Part shown: piece by piece, positions 1 to 9,856 of the stretch | How positions within the stretch are numbered: the first letter of the stretch is position 1 | Layout of the letters: every line of letters begins with the position of its first letter | Origin: UBA4416 sp040387555 | Lineage (GTDB): Bacteria; Bacteroidota; Bacteroidia; B-17B0; Aurantibacillaceae | Assembly: GCA_040387555.1 (NCBI GenBank) | Contig: JAZKDO010000006.1 | Span: 62,001-126,000 of the forward strand | DNA: 64,000 nt | Direction of reading: 5' to 3' | Notes under the pieces: model-generated | What the model saw: only the letters and a program-made list of their open reading frames with translations | The model's database searches: none | What the model was told of the DNA's origin: nothing | Made by a program: the position numbers and the translations under genes

Positions 1-245
1 TTGTCATAGTAAACATCAGCATTAATTAAATCAATTGCAGCATCAGTCACTTTGAATTTCAATGAAGCAAATTTATCAGCTCCCATGATAATGATTTCAT
101 CTGTCTCCTTTTCAAGTTTAACTGTTGTTTCACCGATTTTGTGCCATCCTGTTTTATCATTTACAACTACTTTTGGTTGTTGTGCCATGATGGTGTTGCC
201 CATTCCTGCTACAGCTAGGAAAATAATCATTAGTGCCTTTTTCAT
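1..245 (-). CDS. Exported protein of unknown function, C-terminus outside the window
   Basis: The open frame runs from an ATG at 243-245 to the left edge and is cut off, so only the first 81 residues are visible. They begin with a signal peptide (MKKALMIIFLAVAGMGNTIMA, cut at AQ), so the protein is exported to the periplasm or cell surface. The mature part starts QQPKVVVNDKTGWHKIGETT and looks like a small beta-rich domain. I do not recognise the family. A weak promoter-like box (TACTTTCG, one mismatch to TAnnTTTG) lies at 280-287 in the right orientation. The plus-strand frame over the same bases is a shadow. Confidence 0.7.
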   Translation of the reverse strand, partial: MKKALMIIFLAVAGMGNTIMAQQPKVVVNDKTGWHKIGETTVKLEKETDEIIIMGADKFASLKFKVTDAAIDLINADVYYD

Positions 246-368
246 ACGTTGTTTTTTTAAATTAATAAATTAGTTTTCTCGAAAGTATAAACTGTATTAT
301 GCATTTAGTTTTGTATTCGATATGGACGATTTTTTTAAAGCCAAAAGCCGTTTTTCTGTATTTAAAAC

Positions 369-3089
369 CTATTGAAGTTCTTCCAAAACAACCAATTCAC
401 CTTCCAGTTCGGTCATAGCAGTTAAACAAGCCTTTTCAATTTCTCCTACTAAACCTTCAACCGTCTCTAAACTTTCTTTGGTAGTTGTTAACTCCTGTAT
501 TTTCCTGGCCATTTTCTCATATTTTGAATCCATTCCTAACATTGAAAAAGAAGGGATAATAGAATGAGCAGCCGCTCCTACGGCATCCCAATTACTTATT
601 TTTACGTTATCTTTCAAAGCACTAAGAAGGGTTGGTGTTTCCTCCAAATACGCTTTAATCATTAACACCATACCTTCCTGTTTTCCTCCTGTAAGTTCTT
701 TTAAATAATTAAGGTTAGTGAATTTGGAACTTACTTCAACAACATTCATTTCTTCATTGCTTTCAACCATATTAATATTTGAATTTCCTGATTTTGTATA
801 ATCCATAATCATTTTATATAATAATTTATCATCAACCGGCTTGGAGATATAGTCATTCATTCCAATTGCTCTGCATTTTTTAACATCGACAGTTGTAACA
901 TCTGCCGTTAAAGCAATTATTGGTATTTCTTTATTAATATTTTTTCGGATATATTCTGTTGCTTCAAAACCATTCATTTCAGGCATTTGCAAATCCATTA
1001 AAATCAAGTCATAGGGATTTGATTGCATTTTTTCCACGGCCAACTTGCCATTGTCAGCTATGTCCAAAGAAAAACCATAGCCTTCTAATATTGTTTTCAT
1101 CAGAAGCTGATTAAACTTAATATCCTCAGCAACTAAAATTTTAATTTCCTTATTATCTGCTCTAGGTGTTACATCATTCGCATCATTATTTTTTATAATT
1201 TCATTTGTTTTCAAAAAGCTCAATGTGAAAGAAAAAGTTGATCCTTTCCCGTCCTCACTTTCAACGCTTACTTTTCCACCCTGTGCTTCCACTAATTGCT
1301 TCACTATTGATAGGCCTAATCCAGTTCCACCAAATAATCTTGTTGTTCCGGTGGTAGCCTGCTGAAAATTTTCAAAAATCGTTTCCATTTTATCAGTAGG
1401 AATACCGATACCGGTATCCTGAATAGAAAATTTAATAGTAACTTTTTCATCATTTTCATTAAGAAGCTTAGCTCCTACTGTTACTTTTCCTGCAGATGTG
1501 AACTTAATTGCATTGCTAACTAGGTTCATTAATACCTGGTGCAATCTAACGGGATCACCAACTAACACTTCAGGAATTGAAGCATCATATTCATTTACCA
1601 GATCAATTTCCTTTTCGGATACTCTGGCTTGAAACATCTTTAACATAGACTCAATGGAGTCGTTCAACTTAAACGGAGTTTCTTCAAAGGTCATTTTACC
1701 CGCATCCACTTTAGCAAGATCAAGAATATCATTAATTAGAACTATCAAAGAATCCCCTGATAATTTAATTGCATTTACGTACTCTTTTTGTTTATCATCT
1801 AAATGGGTCTTGGCAATTACATTTGTAAATCCAATAATAGCGTTTAGAGGGGTTCTTATTTCATGACTCATGTTTGAAAGAAACTGCTGTTTGGCGCGCA
1901 TAGCTTCCTCCGCCTTACTTTTAGCTTCAATCAATTCTTTCTCAAAACGTTTTTGTTCTGTAACATCTCGAGCCACAATAACAATTCCTAAAATGTTTCC
2001 ACGCTCATCTTTATAAGTCGATCCGTTAAATAACACATCCTTTACCTGTCCGTCTTTGTGACGAATGGTTAAAGGAGAATTAACGACAAATCCCTTAGAG
2101 AAAGCTTCTTCATAAACCCGTTTTGCTACTTTTGGTTCTGTAAAATAGTCAAAGAAATCAGTTCCCTTTATTTTTTCCCTTGTAATCCCGGTAATTTCTA
2201 CCAATGCTTCATTCATGTCGGTAATTTTACCTTCAGAACTAATTGTAATCAAGGGATCTAAACTCGCTTCAATAAGACTTCTGGAATATTTTGAAAGCAA
2301 TTTTTCCCGAACAACAATTACTGCTCCAATTACTTTACCGTGCTCATCCCTGTAAACAGAACCATTACATAAAACTTCTGTTATTTTCCCTTCATTATCC
2401 TTAATAGCCAAAAGGTAATCAGCAATATATCCTTTTTCGAATACGTCATGATACGCTTCATTTGCAATTTTTGGTCTGGTAAAATAATCAACGAAATTAG
2501 TATCAGTAATTGATTCTCTGGAAAGCCCTGTAATTTTCTCCAATGCCTGATTCATGTCCGTAATTTTACCTTCCAAACTTATGGTTACCATCGGATCAAG
2601 GCTTGATTCTATTAAGCTTCTTACATAACGGGACTGTTTTTCTAACTGACTATTCAGTGATTTCATGTATTCACTTTGAACAGTCAGTTCGTGATTCTTT
2701 TTGTAAAGTTCAACAAAAACAGAAACTTTAGCCCTTAAAATGTCAGGCGATAATGGTTTAACCATGAAATCCACCGCTCCCGTTTCATAACCTTTAAAGA
2801 TGTCTTCAGGGTTATCAATATTAGCAGTAAGGAAAATAATAGGTACATGTTTAAACTTATCACTCTCTCTAATTATTTTTGCAGTTTCAAGGCCATCCAT
2901 AATTGGCATTTGAACATCCATTAAAATAATTGCAAAGTCCTGTTCCTGCAACAAAATCTTTAAAGCTTCCTTTCCTGAATTAGCTTTAACAAATACATAA
3001 TTTCTATCCGCTAAAATAACCTCAAGCGCAAACAGGTTTTCCTGTCTGTCATCAACCATTAATATTTTAACTGTGTGATCTATTTCCAT
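369..3089 (-). CDS. Hybrid sensor histidine kinase: REC-PAS-PAS-HisKA-HATPase-REC-HPt
   Basis: A soluble phosphorelay protein of 906 residues with no membrane segment. Domains in order: receiver 5-125 (acceptor Asp58), two near-duplicate PAS domains (about 155-262 and 267-377), a HisKA dimer with phospho-His409 in NMSHEIRTPLN, a HATPase with the G box GGTGLGLS near 588, a second receiver (650-765, Asp699 in LILMDLQMP) and a C-terminal HPt domain with His842 in AAAHSIIPSFSMLG. It thus carries all four relay steps but no DNA-binding output. The frame also opens at a TTG at 3113; I prefer the ATG at 3089, which sits directly before the receiver. It lies just after the poly-HAMP kinase on the same strand, so the two are very probably one operon and one pathway. 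The input signal is unknown. Confidence 0.93.
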   Translation of the reverse strand: MEIDHTVKILMVDDRQENLFALEVILADRNYVFVKANSGKEALKILLQEQDFAIILMDVQMPIMDGLETAKIIRESDKFKHVPIIFLTANIDNPEDIFKGYETGAVDFMVKPLSPDILRAKVSVFVELYKKNHELTVQSEYMKSLNSQLEKQSRYVRSLIESSLDPMVTISLEGKITDMNQALEKITGLSRESITDTNFVDYFTRPKIANEAYHDVFEKGYIADYLLAIKDNEGKITEVLCNGSVYRDEHGKVIGAVIVVREKLLSKYSRSLIEASLDPLITISSEGKITDMNEALVEITGITREKIKGTDFFDYFTEPKVAKRVYEEAFSKGFVVNSPLTIRHKDGQVKDVLFNGSTYKDERGNILGIVIVARDVTEQKRFEKELIEAKSKAEEAMRAKQQFLSNMSHEIRTPLNAIIGFTNVIAKTHLDDKQKEYVNAIKLSGDSLIVLINDILDLAKVDAGKMTFEETPFKLNDSIESMLKMFQARVSEKEIDLVNEYDASIPEVLVGDPVRLHQVLMNLVSNAIKFTSAGKVTVGAKLLNENDEKVTIKFSIQDTGIGIPTDKMETIFENFQQATTGTTRLFGGTGLGLSIVKQLVEAQGGKVSVESEDGKGSTFSFTLSFLKTNEIIKNNDANDVTPRADNKEIKILVAEDIKFNQLLMKTILEGYGFSLDIADNGKLAVEKMQSNPYDLILMDLQMPEMNGFEATEYIRKNINKEIPIIALTADVTTVDVKKCRAIGMNDYISKPVDDKLLYKMIMDYTKSGNSNINMVESNEEMNVVEVSSKFTNLNYLKELTGGKQEGMVLMIKAYLEETPTLLSALKDNVKISNWDAVGAAAHSIIPSFSMLGMDSKYEKMARKIQELTTTKESLETVEGLVGEIEKACLTAMTELEGELVVLEELQ

Positions 3090-3116
3090 TTTTGTACAAG
3101 TATTGTTAATCAATTC

Positions 3117-6100
3117 CTACTTTAACCATACACGCATCAAACTCAGCAATTGCTCAACATTCACAGGTTTTGTAATGTAATCAGACGCACCTGATTCAAT
3201 ACATTTTTGCCTGTCTCCTTTCATCGCTTTTGCTGTTAACGCAATAATGGTTAAATCTCTGTTTTTTTCTTCGCTCCTTATTCTCTTCATTGTTTCATAA
3301 CCATCCATTTCAGGCATCATGATATCCATGAGTATAATATCAAGATCCGGATTCTTTTCAAGCGTATTAATAGCTTCCTGTCCGCTTTCTGCATTCATAA
3401 TATTTAATCCAAATCGCTCAAGTGCCGTTGTTAGCGCAAAAAGGTTTCTCATATCATCATCAACAATAAGAACCTTTTTCCCTCTTAAGCAATCATCACT
3501 TAAATAATAAGTATCAATAATTCCTTTCATCTTCTCAGGCAAATCCTTTTGAATACGGTTAAGGAATAAAGCGGTTTGATCAACTAATTTTGGTAACGAA
3601 TGAGCACTTTTTAAAATGATGCTATTCGCAAACTGCTTTAACCTTTCCTTTTCTTTTGGATTCAAATCTTTTGCAGAGTAAACTATCAACGCAGTTTCGT
3701 GCTCAGATTTATCATTCTCTAATTCTTTAATAATATCTAAACCTTGAGCATCAGGCAAAACCAAATCAAGAATAATACAATCAAAATTCTTTTCACGAAC
3801 ATAATTTATAGCATCCTTAGCAGTTTGCGCAGTGGTTATCTCAATATCTTCACCTTCCACAGCATTAACTACTGTCTCTAGTTCTTGTGGATTATCATCA
3901 ACAATTAATAGAGATCTAGATTTCTTCTCAGTAAAATCAGTAATATCAGCGAATATGTGGGTCAACATTTTTTCTTTTACAGGTTTAACAAGGAAATTCC
4001 TGGCTCCACGTTTTAACGCACTATCTCTATCTTCTTCCACAGAAGAAAGGTATACCGGAATATGCCTCAACGTCAAATCATTTTTAAGCCTATCCATAAT
4101 TTTCCATCCATTTGTGTCCTGAAGATTAATATTAAGAATGATTGCCTGAGGACGGAACTGATTCAGAAAATCAATCATATCACTACCTTTTGTGGTAGCA
4201 ACAGCCTTTATTCCATTTGCATGTGCCCTTTCAAGCATCATTTTAGCGAAGCTAATATCTTTATCAACGATCAAAATAACTTTATCACCAGCCGCAATAT
4301 TTAACCTGTCATCACCTACTTCATCTATAAAGTATTGCTCTATTTCAGACAAGTGGAAAGTAGTGTCTGGAGTGGAAGATTTAAGAGCCTCTTTAACAAT
4401 CGCTTTATTCTCCATTTCCAATTGCTTATTTTCAACATTTGCAGAAACTTTGATAGGTAAGAATAATGTAAATTTACTTCCCTGATCAGGAACACTCTCC
4501 AATTCAATTGTTCCACCTAACAAATCAGATAAACCGCGACTAATGGATAAACCTAATCCAGTACCACCATATTTACGGCTTGTTGAACCTTCTGCTTGCT
4601 GGAAAGCCTCAAATATAATATTCTGTTTATCTTTTGAAATACCAATTCCTGTATCAGAAATCTCGAATGCAATAACCGTGTCTGCATTATCCAGACTTGG
4701 AGTTCCCGGTTTCCAATTATGTTCAGCCTTGTAAATTTTTAATTTAACCTGACCTTTTTCAGTAAACTTAAATGAATTTGAAAGTAAGTTTTTAAGGATC
4801 TGATTTAAACGTTGTGGATCGGTTTCAATAATTTCCGGTAATTTTTCATCTGCTTCAATTGTGAAACCAAGATTTTTGGCTTCAGAAATATGCTTAAATG
4901 TGTTATCCACATATTTTGTGATCTCACTAAAACGAACAGGAGAATAGTCCACAGAAATATATCCAGACTCAATTTTAGAAAGATCCAGAATATCATTAAT
5001 CAATTGAATTAAATCTTCACCACAGGCGTTAATTGTTTTTGCAAATTGAATTTGTTTCTCAGTTAAATTTCCGTCATGATTTTGAATTAATTCATGCGCC
5101 AAAATCTGCAAGCTGTTCAGTGGTGTTCTCAACTCATGAGACATATTTGCAAGGAATTCTGATTTGTATTTTGAAGTAAGCGTTAACTGATTCGCTTTTT
5201 CTTCTAACGATTTACGGGCTTCCTCAACTTCCTGATTTTTTAACTCAACTTCGTTTTTCTGTGCAGCTAATAGCACTGCTTTTTCCTCCAATTCCTCGTT
5301 TGTATTACGAAGTACCTCTTGCTGACTCTTTAACTCACTTGCTAAAGACTGAGACTGTACTAGAAGTTCACTTGTTCTTGAGTTGGATTCAATCGTATTT
5401 AATACAATACCAATACTCTCTGTTAATCCTTCAAGGAAATCCTGATGAGTTTGACTGAAAGAATCAAAAGAAGCCAATTCAATTACAGCTTTTAATCTGT
5501 TCTCAAATAATACCGGTAGTATAATAATATTTAAGGGTTTAGAAGCACCAAGCCCTGAGTTTATTTCTACATAATCACTTGGAACATTGGTTAACAAGAT
5601 TCTTTCTTTTTGTAAAGCACATTGTCCAATTAATCCTTCACCCATTAAGAAACTATTGGTATCATTTTTACGTTTTCTATAAGCGTAAGAAGCAATAAGT
5701 CTTAATCTTGAAGTTTCAAACTTATCGCCTTCTTCTAAAATATAAAATAATCCATGCTGCGCTGTTACAACTTGGGCCAACTCAGTTAAGATGGCTTTTG
5801 TTACTGAGTTTAATTCTTTTTGACCCTGTAACATTTGAGTAAACTTCGCTAAGTTGGATTTTAACCAATCCTGCTCCTGGTTTCTTAAAGTCGTCGCTTT
5901 AAGATTTGAAATCATTTGGTTGATGGTATCTTTTAACGCCTCAACCTCTCCTTTTGCTTCAACACCAATTGTACGAGTAAGGTCACCCTGCGTTACCGCT
6001 GACGCCACCTCAGAAATAGCACGTACCTGTGTAGTTAAATTCGCAGCTAATTGATTTACGTTCTCTGTCAGATTTTTCCATGTTCCTGATGCACCCGGCA

Positions 6101-9100
6101 CATTTGCCTGTCCGCCTAATTTTCCTTCTGCCCCTACTTCACGTGCTACAGTTGTTACCTGATCGGAGAAAGTTGCCAGTGTATCAATCATTTCATTGAT
6201 TGTATCAGTTAATTGTGCTACTTCACCCTTTGCCTGGATTGATAATTTTTGTTTCAGATTTCCTTTTGCAACGGATGTCACAACTTTCGCAATTCCCCTT
6301 ACCTGACCGGTTAAGTTGGATGCCATTAAATTTACTGAATCCGTTAAATCTTTCCACGTTCCTGCAACACCTTTTACCTGAGCTTGTCCACCCAATTTAC
6401 CTTCAGTACCTACTTCTTTCGCAACACGAGTTACCTCGGATGCAAATGAATTCAGCTGCTCCACCATGATATTGATGGTATTCTTTAAGTCAAAGATTTC
6501 TCCTTTTACGTCAACCGTAATTGTTTTCGATAAGTCACCACTTGCCACCGCTTTTGTTACTTCGGCAATGTTACGTACCTGGCCTGTTAAGTTACCTGCC
6601 ATTTGATTTACCGAATCAGTTAAATCTTTCCATGTTCCGGCAACACCCGGCACGAATGCCTGTCCTCCTAATTTTCCTTCAGTACCAACTTCCTTCGCCA
6701 CACGTGTTACCTCTGATGCAAAAGCCCTTAGCTGATCCACCATGGTATTAATTGTTTCTTTTAATTGTAAGATCTCTCCACGTACATCGGCCGTAATTTT
6801 CTTAGACATGTCCCCGTTCGCAACCGCAATTGTTACCTCTGCAATGTTACGTACCTGAGTTGTTAAGTTACCTGCCATTTGATTTACCGAATCAGTTAAA
6901 TCTTTCCATGTTCCAGCAACACCGGGTACGTTAGCTTGTCCACCTAATTTCCCTTCAGTTCCTACCTCTCTTGCTACACGAGTCACCTCTGATGCGAAGG
7001 CACGCAACTGATCCACCATCGTGTTCAGTGTTTCTTTCAATTGTAAAATCTCTCCCCTTACATCAACCGTAATTTTACGGGACATGTCACCACTTGCTAC
7101 CGCAATTGCCACATCTGCAATATTACGTACCTGTGCGGTTAAGTTACCGGCCATTTGATTTACAGAATCCGTTAAATCTTTCCATGTTCCTGCAACACCC
7201 GGTACATCAGCTTGTCCACCTAATTTTCCTTCTGTACCTACTTCTCTCGCCACACGTGTTACCTCGGACGCAAAACCTCTTAACTGATCCACCATCGTAT
7301 TGATCGTGTTCTTCAACTCAAGGATCTCTCCTTTTACATCTACAGTAATCTGACGGGACAAATCTCCTTTTGCTACCGCTGTTGTTACTTCAGCAATGTT
7401 ACGCACCTGACCGGTTAAGTTCGATGCCATTAAATTTACTGAATCCGTTAAATCTTTCCATGTACCACCTACTCCTTTTACCTGAGCCTGGCCACCAAGT
7501 TTCCCTTCAGTACCAACTTCTTTCGCTACACGGGTTACCTCGGAAGCGAAAGAGTTCAACTGACCCACCATGGTATTAATTGTATTTTTTAATTCAAGAA
7601 TTTCTCCTTTAGTATCAACTGTAATCTGACGTGATAAATCACCTTTAGCTACCGCCGTTGTTACCTCGGCAATGTTACGTACCTGACCAGTTAAATTGGA
7701 AGCCATTTGATTTACCGAATCCGTTAAATCTTTCCATGTACCACCTACTCCTTTTACTTTTGCTTGTCCGCCAAGTTTTCCTTCAGTTCCTACCTCTAAC
7801 GCAACTCGAGTTACCTCAGATGAAAATGAGTTCAACTGATCCACCATCGTGTTAATGGTTTTCTTTAATTCAAGAATTTCTCCTTCAACGTTTACTGTTA
7901 TTTTTTTTGATAAATCACCATTTGCTACCGCTGTTGTTACTTCTGCAATATTACGTACCTGGCCAGTTAAGTTTGATGCCATTTGATTTACCGAATCAGT
8001 TAAATCTTTCCATGTACCACCCACACCTTTTACTTTTGCTTGTCCACCAAGCTTTCCTTCAGAACCTACCTCACGGGCAACACGAGTTACCTCTGCACCA
8101 AATGAGTTCAACTGATCCACCATCGTATTGATTGTGTTCTTTAATTCTAAGATCTCACCGGCAACGTTTACTGTAATTTTTTTGGATAAATCCCCTTTTG
8201 CTACTGCTGTTGTTACCTCGGCAATATTTCGTACCTGACCAGTTAAGTTCGATGCCATCTGATTTACCGAATCCGTTAAATCTTTCCATACACCACCAAC
8301 ACCACGTACTTTAGCTTGACCGCCCAGTTTCCCTTCTGATCCTACCTCTAACGCCACACGGGTTACCTCTGATGAAAATGAATTCAGCTGATCCACCATC
8401 GTATTGATGGTATTCTTTAACTCAAGAATTTCTCCTTTTACGTCAACCGTAATTTTCTTAGATAAATCTCCTTTTGCTACAGCAGTTGTTACATCTGCAA
8501 TATTACGCACCTGACCTGTTAAGTTAGATGCCATTTTATTTACAGAATCCGTTAAATCTTTCCATGTACCACCAACACCTTTTACCTGTGCTTGTCCACC
8601 TAATTTTCCCTCGGTACCTACCTCACGTGCAACACGTGTTACCTCAGAAGAGAATGAGTTTAACTGATCCACCATCGTATTGATCGTGTTCTTTAACTCA
8701 AGGATCTCTCCTTTTACGTCAACCGTAATTTTCTTAGATAAGTCACCCTTTGCTACGGCTGTTGTTACATCGGCAATATTACGTACCTGGCCTGTTAAAT
8801 TCGAGGCCATTTTATTTACTGAATCCGTTAAATCTTTCCATACACCACCAACACCTTTAACTTTCGCCTGACCACCCAATTTACCTTCAGTACCTACCTC
8901 ACGGGCAACACGTGTTACCTCCATTGAGAATAAGTTAAGCTGCTTAACCATTCCATTAACCTCTTTTGCAATTCTCAAGAACTCACCTTGTAAAGGATTT
9001 CCTTCAATTGACAAAGGCATTTCCTGTGACAGATTACCTTTTGCCACAGAGGTGATTACGTGTGCGATTTCAATAGTTGGATGTACCAAATCGGAAATAA

Positions 9101-9614
9101 GAAGATTTACAGAGTCAACACAAGAACCCCAGGAACCTCTTGCACCATCAAGCACAACCCTATTTGTCAATTTACCTTGTTTACCAATGCTTGTACCAAC
9201 TTTTTCAAACTCAAAAACCATCCGTTCATTCAAATCAATGATCTCATTCAAAGTATCATTAATTGCTCCTTTAATTCCTGTTTGACCAGCCGGTAAACGT
9301 GTGGAAAAATTTCCATTTTTAACTTTAATAAGAAGCTTTAAAAATTCTGACTCACTTAAAACACGATCTTCATGCATATTACCGTTTAAATGATTGCCGT
9401 GGGATTTAATTCTATGAGCAATTGGTTTCCTGGCAGAAGACTTAAGCGCTTTTGATTGGTGCGGTTTGGTTGAGTTTGTACCACTTTCTTTTGGAGTACT
9501 ACTCGCAGTTTTATTACGAACAATAACAACTTTTTGAGTACCATTGTTTTTATGTGCAGCGCTTCCCTTACTAATTTGACGTTTAGCTTTTGGTTTTTCA
9601 ATTTTACTTTTCAT
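3117..9614 (-). CDS. Giant soluble poly-HAMP hybrid histidine kinase with three receiver domains
   Basis: A protein of 2165 residues with no signal peptide or membrane segment. Order: basic Ser/Thr-rich tail (1-80); a divergent HAMP region (90-232); eleven tandem 92-residue repeats (233-1244), each a canonical HAMP (GDLSKKITVDVKGEI core) plus a divergent HAMP-like half (VTRVAREVGTEGKLGGQA); GAF (about 1255-1410); coiled coil (1415-1480); HisKA with His1493 in NMSHELRTPLNS; HATPase (1600-1720, GGTGLGLS); then three receivers. The first receiver has Asn1828 where the acceptor Asp should be, the second has Asp1950, the third Asp2097. The layout matches fungal group III (Nik1/Os-1 type) osmosensing kinases and their bacterial relatives, where soluble HAMP chains sense stress. 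Its stop is 3 bases before the frame of the next kinase. The upstream LytTR gene ends in its own terminator, so this operon should have its own promoter in 9615-9765, although I see no perfect TAnnTTTG there. Confidence 0.95.
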   Translation of the reverse strand: MKSKIEKPKAKRQISKGSAAHKNNGTQKVVIVRNKTASSTPKESGTNSTKPHQSKALKSSARKPIAHRIKSHGNHLNGNMHEDRVLSESEFLKLLIKVKNGNFSTRLPAGQTGIKGAINDTLNEIIDLNERMVFEFEKVGTSIGKQGKLTNRVVLDGARGSWGSCVDSVNLLISDLVHPTIEIAHVITSVAKGNLSQEMPLSIEGNPLQGEFLRIAKEVNGMVKQLNLFSMEVTRVAREVGTEGKLGGQAKVKGVGGVWKDLTDSVNKMASNLTGQVRNIADVTTAVAKGDLSKKITVDVKGEILELKNTINTMVDQLNSFSSEVTRVAREVGTEGKLGGQAQVKGVGGTWKDLTDSVNKMASNLTGQVRNIADVTTAVAKGDLSKKITVDVKGEILELKNTINTMVDQLNSFSSEVTRVALEVGSEGKLGGQAKVRGVGGVWKDLTDSVNQMASNLTGQVRNIAEVTTAVAKGDLSKKITVNVAGEILELKNTINTMVDQLNSFGAEVTRVAREVGSEGKLGGQAKVKGVGGTWKDLTDSVNQMASNLTGQVRNIAEVTTAVANGDLSKKITVNVEGEILELKKTINTMVDQLNSFSSEVTRVALEVGTEGKLGGQAKVKGVGGTWKDLTDSVNQMASNLTGQVRNIAEVTTAVAKGDLSRQITVDTKGEILELKNTINTMVGQLNSFASEVTRVAKEVGTEGKLGGQAQVKGVGGTWKDLTDSVNLMASNLTGQVRNIAEVTTAVAKGDLSRQITVDVKGEILELKNTINTMVDQLRGFASEVTRVAREVGTEGKLGGQADVPGVAGTWKDLTDSVNQMAGNLTAQVRNIADVAIAVASGDMSRKITVDVRGEILQLKETLNTMVDQLRAFASEVTRVAREVGTEGKLGGQANVPGVAGTWKDLTDSVNQMAGNLTTQVRNIAEVTIAVANGDMSKKITADVRGEILQLKETINTMVDQLRAFASEVTRVAKEVGTEGKLGGQAFVPGVAGTWKDLTDSVNQMAGNLTGQVRNIAEVTKAVASGDLSKTITVDVKGEIFDLKNTINIMVEQLNSFASEVTRVAKEVGTEGKLGGQAQVKGVAGTWKDLTDSVNLMASNLTGQVRGIAKVVTSVAKGNLKQKLSIQAKGEVAQLTDTINEMIDTLATFSDQVTTVAREVGAEGKLGGQANVPGASGTWKNLTENVNQLAANLTTQVRAISEVASAVTQGDLTRTIGVEAKGEVEALKDTINQMISNLKATTLRNQEQDWLKSNLAKFTQMLQGQKELNSVTKAILTELAQVVTAQHGLFYILEEGDKFETSRLRLIASYAYRKRKNDTNSFLMGEGLIGQCALQKERILLTNVPSDYVEINSGLGASKPLNIIILPVLFENRLKAVIELASFDSFSQTHQDFLEGLTESIGIVLNTIESNSRTSELLVQSQSLASELKSQQEVLRNTNEELEEKAVLLAAQKNEVELKNQEVEEARKSLEEKANQLTLTSKYKSEFLANMSHELRTPLNSLQILAHELIQNHDGNLTEKQIQFAKTINACGEDLIQLINDILDLSKIESGYISVDYSPVRFSEITKYVDNTFKHISEAKNLGFTIEADEKLPEIIETDPQRLNQILKNLLSNSFKFTEKGQVKLKIYKAEHNWKPGTPSLDNADTVIAFEISDTGIGISKDKQNIIFEAFQQAEGSTSRKYGGTGLGLSISRGLSDLLGGTIELESVPDQGSKFTLFLPIKVSANVENKQLEMENKAIVKEALKSSTPDTTFHLSEIEQYFIDEVGDDRLNIAAGDKVILIVDKDISFAKMMLERAHANGIKAVATTKGSDMIDFLNQFRPQAIILNINLQDTNGWKIMDRLKNDLTLRHIPVYLSSVEEDRDSALKRGARNFLVKPVKEKMLTHIFADITDFTEKKSRSLLIVDDNPQELETVVNAVEGEDIEITTAQTAKDAINYVREKNFDCIILDLVLPDAQGLDIIKELENDKSEHETALIVYSAKDLNPKEKERLKQFANSIILKSAHSLPKLVDQTALFLNRIQKDLPEKMKGIIDTYYLSDDCLRGKKVLIVDDDMRNLFALTTALERFGLNIMNAESGQEAINTLEKNPDLDIILMDIMMPEMDGYETMKRIRSEEKNRDLTIIALTAKAMKGDRQKCIESGASDYITKPVNVEQLLSLMRVWLK
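5883..8918 (-). repeat. Eleven in-frame tandem repeats of 276 bp (HAMP pairs)
   Basis: This block is 3036 bp, exactly eleven units of 276 bp (92 codons) with no length variation. Units 1-6 carry KGVGG or RGVGG in the linker; units 7-9 carry PGVAG; unit 10 carries KGVAG; unit 11 is the most divergent (PGASG). Units 1 and 2 differ at only a few residues. The grouping suggests recent growth of the array by unequal recombination within each subtype. Confidence 0.95.
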
Positions 9615-9767
9615 ACACGGGGGTTTATAAAAGTGTTGGGTCTAATGTTAAAAAATATCGATGATTGGTACTAACAATTCAACTACCTTAAATATAATTG
9701 AAAATAAAGCACCCTTTAAATTTAAAAAATACTACCAATAGCAAGAGCCATATTCGGTGAAACGGCA

Positions 9768-9816
9768 TAAAAAATAGCCGGGAGCACTCAAAAAATAGTT
9801 GGTGCATCCCGGCTAA
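9768..9816 (-). terminator. Intrinsic terminator of the first LytTR gene
   Basis: Read on the minus strand, a 12-bp GC-rich stem (AGCCGGGA plus GCAC arms, 9776-9814, with one bulged base) is followed by a run of six T. It lies 40 bases after the LytTR stop codon and separates that gene from the poly-HAMP kinase. Confidence 0.85.
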
Positions 9817-9856
9817 TATAATCAGAATTATTTTACGAATTCTCTTATCAATAAGA

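Noticed and set aside
306..313. TAGTTTTG promoter-like box on the plus strand
   Set aside because: No plus-strand gene follows; AT-rich spacers give such matches by chance.
6200..8131. A ladder of plus-strand ORFs of 65-90 residues, rich in Leu, Pro and His, spaced about 276 bases apart
   Set aside because: They are antisense shadows of the repeated HAMP units on the minus strand; their spacing is the repeat period and the composition is not protein-like.
5883..8918. Regular repeats that might be mistaken for a CRISPR or satellite array
   Set aside because: Units are 276 bp, in frame, have no unique spacers and encode a conserved protein domain.
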